From Polaromonas sp. YR568 (GTDB lineage Bacteria > Pseudomonadota > Gammaproteobacteria > Burkholderiales > Burkholderiaceae_C): a stretch of 64,000 nucleotides of DNA. Where the stretch lies: contig NZ_FPBM01000013.1 in the NCBI RefSeq assembly GCF_900116715.1, positions 34,122-98,121 on the forward strand, read 5' to 3'. Below, piece by piece: positions 51,540-60,711 of this stretch. A program made the translations under genes and the position numbers. The notes beneath the pieces were generated by a model, which was not told the origin of the DNA, ran no database searches, and saw nothing but the letters and a program-made list of their open reading frames with translations. The first letter of the stretch is position 1. Every line of letters starts with the position of its first letter.

Positions 51540-53389
51540 CGTCGCCGAATTACGAAACCATTGACGATCTTCCGTTTCTTGACTTGTCTGCAGTCACGTA
51601 CAACTCGTTCAAGTGGATTACCGGTTTTTTCGAAAGCCTCGCCAATCAGAACTATCCACTCAGCAAAGTCAGGTTGTTTGTCAGAGACAATCATTCAACC
51701 GATGACACTGTAGCGGCCTGTCACCAGGCCCGCTTACGCTATGGCGAGTTGTTTCATGAGTTTCATATCACCACCGGATCAAACATCGGGTTTGGCGGTG
51801 GGCATAACCATAACCTTGAGCAAGGCAACGCGGCCTATTTTCTTGTCACCAATGTGGATCTTGAGTTCTCCTCCGACTCGATTCGGCAGGTTGTGGCCAT
51901 GGCCAGGCGCGACACCGAACAGGTCGCCTCCTGGGAACTGAGGCAAAAACCCTTCGAGCATCCAAAGTGGTACAACCCCGTAAGCCTCGAAACGCACTGG
52001 TCATCTAGTGCTTGCATACTTTTTAGACGCTCCGCGCTGGAAGCAGTTGGTGGCTACGAAAAGCGCATGTTCATGTACGGGGAAGATGTGGAACTTTCCT
52101 ATCGCTTGCGCGACCATGGGTACAAGCTCAGATACTGCCCCAAAGCCGTCTGCTGGCACTACAGCTATGAGACTGCCGGGCAAGTTAAGCCGCTGCAGTT
52201 TTTCGGAAGCACTCTTGCCAATTTTTATATCCGGCTACGCTACGGCTCTTTCCTCCAGATCCTGCTTGGCGTCTTTTTATACTTTTCGCTGTTTGTGGCC
52301 CATCCTCCCATTCCGCATTTTTGGAAAGGGCTGCTACGCAATGGCTTAGCCATGATTCGCAATGCGCCCTATTTTCTCAGGACTCGAAAGCTAAGCAAAG
52401 AATCCTTCCCTTTATCGCATTGGGACTACGAGCGCGCACGCGAGGGAGCGTTTTACGCGTGCAAAGACTCTCCAGCCTCCGCCCCGATGGTCAGTGTTGT
52501 GATGCGAACTTACCGCGGCAGGCTTCCCTGGCTACGAGAGGCAGTGAGCTCTGTGTTAAATCAGACCCATTCGAGGATAGAACTGGTTGTGGTGGAAGAT
52601 GGCTCGGACGATGCCAAGGCGTATATGGAGGAAGTTGCCGGAACCGGCACGCTTGCCTCGGTGATTTACCGGGCATTGCCAAAGGTCGGTCGCAGCAAAG
52701 CAGGCAACGCAGGGTTGGCGCTAACAACCGGGGAGTTTCTGGTTTTTCTGGATGACGATGATCTGTTTTTTGCCGAACATGTCGAAACTCTGGCAACCGA
52801 GCTGGCGGCACGACCGACCCTTGGCGCAACGTATTCACTGGCTTATCAGGTTTCAACCGAAGTTCACTCGCTGGATCCGTTGCGCTACGAGGAAACGACA
52901 CACGACATCGTTCATAGGCAACCTTTTTCTCGTCCGGTACTGTGGCATCACAACTACATGTCTATTCAGGCAGTCTTATTTCGACGGGCACTTTATGAAC
53001 AGCATGGTGGCTTCGATGAGTCAATGGAAAGCCTGGAGGACTGGAATTTGTGGACGCGCTATTCGCTTCAGCAAGACTTTTTGCTGATCGAGAAAGCGAC
53101 TTCTCTTTATCGGGTACCGGGAAGTTGGGGGAAGTACAGGGAGCGGCAGATTCAATTGGACGCCTATTACGCCCTGGCACAAAGCAAGCAAAGAGAAATG
53201 GTGATCGCGCTCACTCCGGCCGACGTCATTAGTTACTCGTCGGAACTCTCCAGGAACATCTATGCGGTGGTGATACCCAAATCCCAAATCCGGAATATTC
53301 TTGTTAAAAGCCAATGGCTTAATATTCTTTACTACATAGCAACCCGAATAGTTGCTAAAGTCCGGGCCAAACGCCGTGGATCGCGCTGA
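51536..53389 (+). CDS. Two-domain glycosyltransferase (GT2 + GT2)
   Basis: A 617-residue enzyme. Domain 1 (about 10-250) is a rhamnosyltransferase-like GT2: DNHSTDDT, GSNIGFGGGHNHN, VTNVDLEF and GYEKRMFMYGEDVELSYRLRDHGY. It is followed by a hydrophobic region (about 250-290). Domain 2 (about 320-560) is a standard GT2 with VVMRTYRGRLPWLREAVSSVLNQ, VVVEDGSDD, LVFLDDDDLFF (DXD) and SLEDWNLWTRY. Tandem GT2 proteins polymerise or extend O-antigen chains with two linkages. It ends 8 bases from the convergent methyltransferase gene, at the right end of the locus. Confidence 0.9.
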   Translation: MTSPNYETIDDLPFLDLSAVTYNSFKWITGFFESLANQNYPLSKVRLFVRDNHSTDDTVAACHQARLRYGELFHEFHITTGSNIGFGGGHNHNLEQGNAAYFLVTNVDLEFSSDSIRQVVAMARRDTEQVASWELRQKPFEHPKWYNPVSLETHWSSSACILFRRSALEAVGGYEKRMFMYGEDVELSYRLRDHGYKLRYCPKAVCWHYSYETAGQVKPLQFFGSTLANFYIRLRYGSFLQILLGVFLYFSLFVAHPPIPHFWKGLLRNGLAMIRNAPYFLRTRKLSKESFPLSHWDYERAREGAFYACKDSPASAPMVSVVMRTYRGRLPWLREAVSSVLNQTHSRIELVVVEDGSDDAKAYMEEVAGTGTLASVIYRALPKVGRSKAGNAGLALTTGEFLVFLDDDDLFFAEHVETLATELAARPTLGATYSLAYQVSTEVHSLDPLRYEETTHDIVHRQPFSRPVLWHHNYMSIQAVLFRRALYEQHGGFDESMESLEDWNLWTRYSLQQDFLLIEKATSLYRVPGSWGKYRERQIQLDAYYALAQSKQREMVIALTPADVISYSSELSRNIYAVVIPKSQIRNILVKSQWLNILYYIATRIVAKVRAKRRGSR

Positions 53390-53397
53390 ACTTGAGT

Positions 53398-54198
53398 TCA
53401 ACGGCCTTTTTTAGCCACCAGCAGGATGTGGTGAGGACCAATCTCCTGCACTGCATCAACGTTCAACCCGACATGCTCGACGAGCTCACGCGCCAGGCGG
53501 GAATCAAATACGTGGTGGTGTAAGCAACGGTTTTCCAGATTTCGCATGGAACGAGCCTTAAAGGCCTCCATGCTGCCGGCGTCGGGATCTCGTTCAAGGT
53601 CGTGCAGCGCCAGGATCTCGGGTAAGTGCGTCAGGTCTTCCTCACCCATCCCGGCGTTGAAGTCATCGATCAAATGCGCCAGGCCGGTGACCGGGCGGCG
53701 GTGATCGAACGTGTGGTGCTTGTCGGGTAGCAAAAGTACCAATGTGCCACCATCCGCCAGCAAGCGCTTCCATTCCAGCAAGGCGAGTATGGGGTTGGCG
53801 GTATGTTCCAGCATGTGCGAAGACAGCACAAAGTCGTAGGCCCCGGATGCAAGTTCGCCGAGTGCCGTCGTTTCAGCGAGGTACTGCTGGCCGGCGGGCT
53901 TTCCTGAATCAAATACGAAGGTTTTTCCTCGCTGGAGATGGCCTTCCCATACCGTACTCGCACCGAAATTGCAGTTATCGAGACTTCCCAACACCGGATA
54001 GACAGGGAAAACGCCTCGTCGCGAAAAGGCCTGGCTGGGTCCACCGATTTCGATGCCTGACTTGCCGGCAAAGGAGTCTCTGTAGGTAAATATGAGCGCC
54101 GACGGTTTCGTCAGCAAGCCACGAACACGGGATACGGCCGCACGCGCCAGCCCCCGGACTCCTCGGGATCGCAATATGTTGATGGCCCTTCGGATCAT
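53398..54198 (-). CDS. SAM-dependent methyltransferase (class I, Methyltransf_11)
   Basis: A 266-residue enzyme. The opening AALIFTYRDSFAGKSGIEIGGPSQAFS is in the position of motif I; YDFVLSSHMLEHTANPILALLEWKRLLADGGTLVLLLPDKHHTFD is a Methyltransf_11 motif. It probably methylates a sugar. It is the last gene of the minus-strand glycosylation operon, 64 bases after the GT2. Since it lies between the two glycan loci, it may serve either. Confidence 0.83.
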   Translation of the reverse strand: MIRRAINILRSRGVRGLARAAVSRVRGLLTKPSALIFTYRDSFAGKSGIEIGGPSQAFSRRGVFPVYPVLGSLDNCNFGASTVWEGHLQRGKTFVFDSGKPAGQQYLAETTALGELASGAYDFVLSSHMLEHTANPILALLEWKRLLADGGTLVLLLPDKHHTFDHRRPVTGLAHLIDDFNAGMGEEDLTHLPEILALHDLERDPDAGSMEAFKARSMRNLENRCLHHHVFDSRLARELVEHVGLNVDAVQEIGPHHILLVAKKGR

Positions 54199-54262
54199 GA
54201 TGCTTTCACTGAAATTTCAGGTATGAAAAACTGGCCATCAGTTAAACGCACAGGGTGCAAGT

Positions 54263-55180
54263 CTAGGATGTGCGGGCACGAGGGCGAAGGATCGCCTCTC
54301 TGGTACATGGCCCCATGCGCCCGCGCAAACCATCCATGACTCCACCGGCAAACGCAAGAACCTTGGTAAGACCTTGGTCCTCCAGGAAAGCCATCCCGCC
54401 AAGCCCCAATAGCAGGCGCGCCAGACGGCGCAGACACCACTCGGGCTCTCTCCACCAATACCCCATCACCGTGACCACGGTGTTGCGGGCGATATAGTAT
54501 TTGCGCACCGGCGGATGATTGGGAAGAACACCCAACAAAGGCAGACGCACTCCACCAGACTCGCCTACGCTATGGGTCATGACCGGCTTGCGGCTGATGA
54601 CCACCTGATGACCTTGCGCGCGCGCGCGCAGGCAGAACTCGTGGTCCACCTGGTCGATGAAGTAGTCTTCGCGAAATCCTCCCAGGCCCAGCGCCACATG
54701 CACGTCAACCAGGCATCCCGAGGTGATGACTGTTTTTCTGGCCAGAAAATCCCCTGCTTCCCCAATCGCCACATCGGGGCGTTTGTTCCTTGGATCCAGG
54801 TAGTTCCCCCCTATCACCGCAGGCACCGGTACGCAGGTTTTGGAGACAGCCAGAAGGGTGTCCACCATGTCGGGGAAGCACAGCGTATCCTGGTCAAGTG
54901 TCAGCGCCCATTTGAAGCCGGCTTCCCGTGCATGATTCAAACCTTGATTCAATGCAGCCGAAATGCCCAGATTGGACTGATTCGAAATAAGCTGAATTTT
55001 CGCCAGGCCTGTCAGCACATCCGCAATACCTGGCCCGGTACTCTCTTGTGGCGTATTGTCGACAACGACTACCCGCCCGACTTGGGACAGTACGGCCTGA
55101 AGCCGGGCATTGAATCCCTCGTCCGGAAAATACGCGACAACTATCGCACACACCGAATCAGGAAACCTGCCGGTTGTCAT
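54263..55180 (-). CDS. Rhamnosyltransferase-like GT2
   Basis: A 305-residue glycosyltransferase: AIVVAYFPDEGFNARLQAVLSQ, VVVDNTPQE, NQSNLGISAALNQGLNHA, WALTLDQDTLCFPDM (DXD) and YFIDQVDHEFCLRARAQGHQV, all as in RfbF/RhlC-type rhamnosyltransferases, with a short hydrophobic C-terminal stretch. The ATG at 55180 overlaps the epimerase stop (ATGA) and is preferred over an upstream start. Sugar specificity is inferred from family resemblance. Confidence 0.87.
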   Translation of the reverse strand: MTTGRFPDSVCAIVVAYFPDEGFNARLQAVLSQVGRVVVVDNTPQESTGPGIADVLTGLAKIQLISNQSNLGISAALNQGLNHAREAGFKWALTLDQDTLCFPDMVDTLLAVSKTCVPVPAVIGGNYLDPRNKRPDVAIGEAGDFLARKTVITSGCLVDVHVALGLGGFREDYFIDQVDHEFCLRARAQGHQVVISRKPVMTHSVGESGGVRLPLLGVLPNHPPVRKYYIARNTVVTVMGYWWREPEWCLRRLARLLLGLGGMAFLEDQGLTKVLAFAGGVMDGLRGRMGPCTREAILRPRARTS

Positions 55181-56040
55181 GGCTGCTGCCGTAGCCATTC
55201 CCAAGTCCTTTTCACGCCCTCTTCGAGAGGAACTTCAGGCGTCCAGAGCAGTTTTTTTTCAAGGCGGGAAATATCCAGCACCACATCGCGCACATCAACT
55301 GCGCGTGCCGGATGATGGATTTTTTTCAACTCGCGGCCGCTTACCTTTTCGGCAATGCGCCACACCGTGTTGACGCAGTGGCCCTGCCCACTACCGAGGT
55401 TGTAGGTCTCGCTGTCTTGCGGGAGAGACACCAGGCGAGCGCAGGCTTCGGCAACGTCGTCGACGTAGATAAAGTCCCGTACATTCTCACCGTCGCCCCA
55501 GATCTCCAGCGTGGTTCCCCGGAGCGCATGCTCCAGCATTGTCCGCACCAGACCGAAGCCAGTTTTCATCACCTGATCCGGACCATAGGCATTCGAGGGA
55601 CGCAAGATAGTCACGGCATGGCCGCGAGCCCGAAAAGCCCGGCAAAAAACCTCTTGGGAAACTTTGCTTGCTCCGTGATTGGAAAGAGGCAGGACCTGGC
55701 TGTCTTCTGTCACCGGAAGAATCTGGGGGTTGCCGTACACAGTACCGCCGGATGAGAAGAAAATCAGATGTATCTGTGGGTAGTTCACCAGCAAATCCAG
55801 CAAACGCAAGGTCAACGCGAGGTTGCTCAGTTCGAGGCTGGAACTCGCAGCGGACGCACCCGGCGTTGTGGAGCAGGCAAGATGAACCACGGTGCCGCAC
55901 TGCGGCAGGGCATGCTCGAGCTGGCTCTCCTGGTGGCGGCCGAGGACATACACGGGTAGTCCATCCCGCGCCAGACGCCTGGCCAATGCGGCGCCGATGA
56001 AACCGGCACCGCCGAGTAACAACACGCCATCGCGCCTCAC
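55177..56040 (-). CDS. NAD-dependent epimerase/dehydratase (extended SDR)
   Basis: A 287-residue sugar-nucleotide enzyme: cofactor motif LLLGGAGFIGAALARRLA, catalytic-type Ser/Thr and a YxxxK-like position at SNHGASKVSQEVFCRA (Tyr replaced by His; the usual catalytic YxxxK is not intact), followed by RPSNAYGPDQVMKTGFGL and DDVAEACARLV. It looks like a UDP-glucose 4-epimerase/GalE-like protein with an altered Tyr. It overlaps both neighbours by 4 bases (ATGA). Confidence 0.85.
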   Translation of the reverse strand: MRRDGVLLLGGAGFIGAALARRLARDGLPVYVLGRHQESQLEHALPQCGTVVHLACSTTPGASAASSSLELSNLALTLRLLDLLVNYPQIHLIFFSSGGTVYGNPQILPVTEDSQVLPLSNHGASKVSQEVFCRAFRARGHAVTILRPSNAYGPDQVMKTGFGLVRTMLEHALRGTTLEIWGDGENVRDFIYVDDVAEACARLVSLPQDSETYNLGSGQGHCVNTVWRIAEKVSGRELKKIHHPARAVDVRDVVLDISRLEKKLLWTPEVPLEEGVKRTWEWLRQQP

Positions 56041-57167
56041 GTCTTTCGCTCCAACAGGTCTTGATAGGCGGCCGCATAACGGGTTGCGCAGTCGTCCCAG
56101 GTGCCGATCGACTGTTTGATCCAGCTACGGGCCGCTTGTCCGGCCGACTGGTTCTGCAGGGGGTCTTCCAGCCAGTCCAAACCCTGGCAAAGTTCGTCGC
56201 GACTGGCCGCAAGCCAGCCGGTTTCGCGGTGTCGCACCATGTCACGATGAGCCGGTAAAGAGGAAGCAAGCACCGGGATACCCGCAGCCATAGCCTCCAG
56301 CATCACCTGCGGTCGTCCCTCGTCGTGGCGACTCAGGGTGATCAACCCGCAAGCTTGAGGAAACCAGTTTTCCAGCAGGTCCGCCGGATGCGTTGCACCG
56401 TGGTAGCGAACCCAGGAAGGAAGTTCAAGCGTTTCCTGCATGGGGCCAAACAGGTGCAGTTGCCGCGCATCGTTAAAAAGCCCCTCCCCCCAAGTGAAGA
56501 GGTCGCCTATTTTGTTGTGAGTCAGACGGGTCACCGCGAGCCACTGCTTCGGGTTATTTGCCGGTGGATGACGGACGACCTCAAACCAGGGGTCATCGAC
56601 CCCAAAAGCAATGGGGCGAATTTCGGCCAGGTCTCCAAAGGTACGTTCCAACCCGGGCCGCATCCAATCGGCGTTAGGAGCAAGGATCGCACGACGCTGA
56701 CGCAGCACGGTGCGCAGCATGGCTTTCATGCCGGGCAGACGTAACAGGCCGAAATCACTTCCCAGCACGGTGATCAGCGCCGGCGTCTTGGAGCCCCATA
56801 AGGGCAATGCATTTTGAAGCCAGTTGACATGGACAACATCGACCGGCAGGCGCCGGTAGGCGCGGCCCAAGCGCCCCAGCAGGCCCACAATGGCGCCGGC
56901 GGCCAACACTTTGCGAGTCCGCAGCAGGTGCGCAATCCCGCCTCGTTGCGAAAGCCGCCCGAGCCACAGAGCATCGGCGGATGTGGTCGCGGCGCTCACA
57001 CCGTCAGGCAGCTCACCGGGCGGCGCCCACAGCGAAAGACTGACATCGCCGCGCCGCGCCAACGCAGCAGCCTGATTGGCAATGAAACGGCCACGCCAGT
57101 CACGGGAAGTTTCCGGATAGGAGGTACTGCTCATCAGGATGTTCAAACTATGCCCTTCCAGGTCCAT
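56037..57167 (-). CDS. GT4 family glycosyltransferase
   Basis: A 376-residue GT-B enzyme. The N-terminal domain opens SLNILMSSTSYPETSRDWRGRFIANQA, the linker region has VTRLTHNKIGDLFTW and the donor-binding block is ITLSRHDEGRPQVMLEAMAAGIPVLASSLP with the EX7E motif. The ATG at 57167 is chosen. Its stop overlaps the epimerase start (ATGA), so the GT4-epimerase-GT2 trio is translationally coupled. Confidence 0.9.
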   Translation of the reverse strand: MDLEGHSLNILMSSTSYPETSRDWRGRFIANQAAALARRGDVSLSLWAPPGELPDGVSAATTSADALWLGRLSQRGGIAHLLRTRKVLAAGAIVGLLGRLGRAYRRLPVDVVHVNWLQNALPLWGSKTPALITVLGSDFGLLRLPGMKAMLRTVLRQRRAILAPNADWMRPGLERTFGDLAEIRPIAFGVDDPWFEVVRHPPANNPKQWLAVTRLTHNKIGDLFTWGEGLFNDARQLHLFGPMQETLELPSWVRYHGATHPADLLENWFPQACGLITLSRHDEGRPQVMLEAMAAGIPVLASSLPAHRDMVRHRETGWLAASRDELCQGLDWLEDPLQNQSAGQAARSWIKQSIGTWDDCATRYAAAYQDLLERKT

Positions 57168-57317
57168 GTGCCTCAGTCAGCATACATCGACGGTGCGGTA
57201 TTCCCGGCAGGCTTGGCATTTGATAACACTGCCCAACTACTCCAGAAGATTGACAGGCCGGCGGCCACTGGCACCAACGGGCTCAACTGGGGAGAAGCGT
57301 GGTCAACGTCCGACGCT

Positions 57318-58205
57318 CTACTCACCTTCATGGTCCCGAGTGTCGATATTTTTATAGTGCAACGCAGATATCTGCTCTGAAACAATGCCGATCAGAAAGG
57401 TGAAGACCGCGGATATGAATAGCAACGCACTCATATTGGTGAATCGGCCGGCGGTCAGATAGGTATACAGGTAATAGGAGAGGCCTGTCAGAAAGAACCC
57501 TGCGCTGATGGGAAGAAACAGCTTTTGCGGGGAGAAGAGCGTACCAATCCTGATGATGATCAGTAAAAACCGCAGGCCGTCACGCATGGGATGAACATGG
57601 CTGGTGCCACTGATCCTTCGGGGCGTGTGTATCGGGACGTAGGCCACGCTGTAACCGGCGCGAAAGAAACTCATGGTGATCGTCGTCGGATACGAAAACC
57701 CATTTGGCAGCAAGTAAAGAAACTGACGAAACCTGGACGCGCGCACCACCCTGAAGCCTGAGGTAAGGTCTGCGATCGGTTGTGCCACCATCCAGCTGGC
57801 GAAGCGGCTGAAGATGTCATTGGCGGCGGCGCGATGAAGCCCCGCCTGTGAGCCCGCCTGCCGCGCTCCGACCACCATGTCGTAACCCTCCATGAATTTT
57901 TCGAGCAAGACGGGGACATCTTCCGGTTTGTGCTGGCCATCACCATCCATAAAAACGATGACATCGCCGCAGGCTGCGCGAGCACCGGTCTTGATGGCCG
58001 CGCCATTACCCTTGGGATAGAGATGGCGCAAGTGCTTGACCCGCGACTCAAGGCACGCGGCAGCTGTATCGTCGCTTGACCCATCGTCGATAACCAGTAT
58101 TTCCGCGTCAGGTAAAAGAGCCACAAGGCCGGGCAAGATAGTGCGCAGGTTTGCCGCTTCGTTCCTGGCCGGTATAACAACAGATATCTTGGCTGGATGG
58201 TTCAT
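57318..58205 (-). CDS. GT2 membrane glycosyltransferase, dolichol-/polyprenol-phosphate type
   Basis: A 295-residue enzyme: SVVIPARNEAANLRTIL, ILVIDDGSSDDTAA, GNGAAIKTGARAACGDVIVFMDGDGQHKPED (DXD) and LPNGFSYPTTITMSFFRAGYSVAYVPIHTPRRISGTSHV, with two C-terminal TM helices. This is the DPM1/GtrB-like set that makes a sugar bound to polyprenyl phosphate. The adjacent GT-C protein (58225-60132) would be a natural user of such a donor. A 150-base gap (57168-57317) separates it from the GT4 gene and contains nothing recognisable. Confidence 0.88.
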   Translation of the reverse strand: MNHPAKISVVIPARNEAANLRTILPGLVALLPDAEILVIDDGSSDDTAAACLESRVKHLRHLYPKGNGAAIKTGARAACGDVIVFMDGDGQHKPEDVPVLLEKFMEGYDMVVGARQAGSQAGLHRAAANDIFSRFASWMVAQPIADLTSGFRVVRASRFRQFLYLLPNGFSYPTTITMSFFRAGYSVAYVPIHTPRRISGTSHVHPMRDGLRFLLIIIRIGTLFSPQKLFLPISAGFFLTGLSYYLYTYLTAGRFTNMSALLFISAVFTFLIGIVSEQISALHYKNIDTRDHEGE

Positions 58206-58224
58206 GAGACTTAAATAGTTCGTA

Positions 58225-60132
58225 TCAACGCTGCACGGCGGTGTTCAGCGTCAGCAATTCGTTGAGCGTGTTTCGCTCATCTTCAGAAAAATTCTCGCCC
58301 TGCATCCCGAGCAGCAAACGCCTCGCTTCGTCCTTTTCTCCGGAAATCAGCAGCAGCTGCGCCCATTTGAGGCGATTGCTCGGATTTCCCGGATTCAGCG
58401 CCAGCGACTGGCCAAGGGCGCGCCGGGCGGCGGCGCCGTCGCGTTCGTGCAACCATAAGTAGTCCGCATGCCAGGAATACAACATGGCCTGCACTGCAGG
58501 CGATACACCCGGATTGGCCAATGCCGACGCAAATAGACCATCGATCTCAGACCGGTTCAGGCAGATTTTGCCCGCGATGGTCATTTCTTTGAGACTGTAC
58601 AGCACGCCCCTGTCACCGGGTGCAAATGGCACCTCCCGTAAACGGCGAGACAGCTCATGGAGATCGGAGGGTTTTATGACTATCCCCGCCTTGCAGTTCA
58701 AGTGAATCAATCCAAGCCAGCTCATCTTGAAATAGGGATCAAGCTGTCCTGCCGCTTCGTAATGCTTTCGGGCGGCCGCGTAAATCGCCGAGTCCGGCTG
58801 TGCGGCCTCCGGTAGTTCGGACAACGAAAGTCCAGCCTGGTGCCGGGCCCTGGCCGATGCCGGATGATGCAGAGCCTCGATCTGCGTGCGCTGCAACTCA
58901 TCGCCGAACGTATTTGCGCGCAACGCCGTTATCAGGCCAGACACCAGCAGAGCCGCACTCGCCAGAATAATGCCAACCGATCTGCGTGGACCATCAAGCG
59001 CAAAAACCAGCGCCCAGCCGGCCGGCAACAGAACGCCGAAAAGAGGAAGGTAATTTCGGTGCTCATGTGCGAGCTCAAGAGGCAACACGGTGGATTCCAG
59101 GGCGTGCCCAATCAGGAACCACCCTATCCCGAAGGCAACGACAGGTACGCTTCTTCGTAATCGCCACACCAGCCAGACCAGGCCGGCCAGACCGAGTAGC
59201 GCGGGCAGCGTGGTCCATGGCGAGAGAATGCCTGTCGAAACGGCGATATCGTCGTGATACAAGCCAAACGCATCCAGGCGCGGTGCAACCATCAAGCCTA
59301 GGTAAAACCAAAGCACCCGCCCTTCCGTCAGCAGACGCTCGACGAGGGTGAACGGGCGCAAGTCATACCCCGCCCACAACCATTGCATGCGAGGCAAGAG
59401 GGCATACACCACGCCCGCCGTCAATGAGATACCCGCGACAACAAAGAAACCACGGGCAAACCGGTCGAGCTTGCCGCATGCGGCCCGGCGCATGATCAGC
59501 TCCCAGGCCAGTGCGAACGCGGGGAAGAGCAGGCCCGTTTCCTTGCTGAAAAAGGACAAGGGCCACAAAAGTCCCCACGCCAGCACAAGGTATGCGGCGC
59601 CTGTGCGATCACCCCGCTCTCGCCCACGCACATGAAGCAAAAGTGCGGCCAGAAGGAAAAAGGCCGACAAACTCGCCATGCGCTGCACCACGTGCAGAAC
59701 AGGGAGTAGCTGAATGGGATGCAACAGCCACAAGACCGCTACCGCACAGGATGCAATCAACACGTTGCGCCGGCTTGCGGATACTGCCGACGCCAGGAGA
59801 AGGTGAAACGCCAAGGCAAACACCAGGAAACCACACGCAAGGTGAACGGCGAGGTTGGTGGCCTTGAACGCAAAGGGGCTGAAGCCGCTGAAATAATGAT
59901 TGAGCGCGAAACTCAATTGAGCCACGGGACGACCGGAGGGGCCCGCACCGCCGCTTACAAGGGCTTGATAGATAGCGTCAACGGAGAGGCTTTTGAGGCG
60001 GACACCCTGCGCAAAAAGAATACTTGGCCCATCATCAAAAAAGAAATCACCATGCAGGCCCGGCCAGTAGAGGGCTACAAGGAATACCCCCGCAATAAGC
60101 GCAGCTAGTACAAGGGCACGAGCGGTTCGCAT
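58225..60132 (-). CDS. TMTC-like GT-C glycosyltransferase with C-terminal TPRs (possible pilin glycosylase)
   Basis: A 635-residue membrane protein with about nine to ten TM helices (residues 1-420) and a TPR-like soluble C-terminus (about 430-635). The first periplasmic loop carries the GT-C acid motif LHGDFFFDDGPSI; GRPVAQLSFALNHYFSGFSPFAFKATNLAVH resembles TMTC/O-mannosyltransferase loops. GT-C enzymes take sugar from polyprenyl-phosphate, matching the GT2 beside it. It starts 15 bases after the pilA terminator, so it may glycosylate the pilin, as TfpW-type proteins do. The ATG at 60132 is preferred over a TTG at 60144. The function is inferred. Confidence 0.62.
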   Translation of the reverse strand: MRTARALVLAALIAGVFLVALYWPGLHGDFFFDDGPSILFAQGVRLKSLSVDAIYQALVSGGAGPSGRPVAQLSFALNHYFSGFSPFAFKATNLAVHLACGFLVFALAFHLLLASAVSASRRNVLIASCAVAVLWLLHPIQLLPVLHVVQRMASLSAFFLLAALLLHVRGRERGDRTGAAYLVLAWGLLWPLSFFSKETGLLFPAFALAWELIMRRAACGKLDRFARGFFVVAGISLTAGVVYALLPRMQWLWAGYDLRPFTLVERLLTEGRVLWFYLGLMVAPRLDAFGLYHDDIAVSTGILSPWTTLPALLGLAGLVWLVWRLRRSVPVVAFGIGWFLIGHALESTVLPLELAHEHRNYLPLFGVLLPAGWALVFALDGPRRSVGIILASAALLVSGLITALRANTFGDELQRTQIEALHHPASARARHQAGLSLSELPEAAQPDSAIYAAARKHYEAAGQLDPYFKMSWLGLIHLNCKAGIVIKPSDLHELSRRLREVPFAPGDRGVLYSLKEMTIAGKICLNRSEIDGLFASALANPGVSPAVQAMLYSWHADYLWLHERDGAAARRALGQSLALNPGNPSNRLKWAQLLLISGEKDEARRLLLGMQGENFSEDERNTLNELLTLNTAVQR

Positions 60133-60146
60133 ACGTAACGCCAAAG

Positions 60147-60179
60147 AAAAAGCCCCTTGGCAAGGCCAAGGGGCTTTTT
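60147..60179 (-). terminator. Strong rho-independent terminator of pilA
   Basis: A 14-base perfect stem AAAAAGCCCCTTGG/CCAAGGGGCTTTTT with a 5-base loop (CAAGG). On the minus strand, after the pilA stop at 60195, it ends in a T run. It separates the abundant pilin transcript from the glycosyltransferase operon and, being symmetric, could act on both strands. Confidence 0.92.
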
Positions 60180-60194
60180 AATCAGATCAAATGA

Positions 60195-60659
60195 TCAGAA
60201 GTCTTTGCACGAGCTTGGCAGGAACTTGGCCGGAACTGGAGAACCAGTGCCGCCGCCGCAGGTCCAACCCACTTGACCAGTGGTGGTGTTTGCGGTGCCG
60301 CGCAGCACCACAATTTTACCGGCTGCCGCAGTAGGCAATCCAGACGTGCTGTCCTTGGTGGTCACAATAATGTCGCCGGTGGTCGCGCTGGTGCCAGAGT
60401 AAGTTACCGAGGCAACATACTTGGAAACCTGATCCTGAACGCCCATGGACGCAGCGGACAGCGACATGGTCGACTTTTGAGAGAAGGTTTCGGATACAGC
60501 GGTACGGCCCGAAGATCCAGCCAGAATAACTTCAGACATTTTGGCGCGAACCATATAGTCTTGATAAGCGGGCAACGCCACAGCAGCCAAAATACCGATG
60601 ATCGCAACAACGATCATCAATTCGATCAGGGTAAAACCCTGTTGCAGAGAACGCTTCAT
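60195..60659 (-). CDS. pilA: Type IV major pilin
   Basis: A 154-residue prepilin. The leader MKRSLQQG is cut before Phe9 (QQG-FTLIELMIVVAIIGILAAVALP), with Glu14 at the conserved +5 position after methylated Phe. The first half is the hydrophobic spine helix. The C-terminal D-region disulfide is between Cys134 and Cys151 (WTCGGG...SSCKDF). The Ser/Thr-rich segment 85-125 (YSGTSATTGDIIVTTKDSTSG) offers many O-glycosylation sites. It has AAGGAG 8 bases upstream, a sigma-54-type promoter and a strong terminator, so it is a discrete highly expressed unit. Confidence 0.96.
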   Translation of the reverse strand: MKRSLQQGFTLIELMIVVAIIGILAAVALPAYQDYMVRAKMSEVILAGSSGRTAVSETFSQKSTMSLSAASMGVQDQVSKYVASVTYSGTSATTGDIIVTTKDSTSGLPTAAAGKIVVLRGTANTTTGQVGWTCGGGTGSPVPAKFLPSSCKDF

Positions 60660-60711
60660 GAAAGCTCCTTAAATTAAAAAAATGGATTCGCCAAGAGGCT
60701 TCCTCGATACC

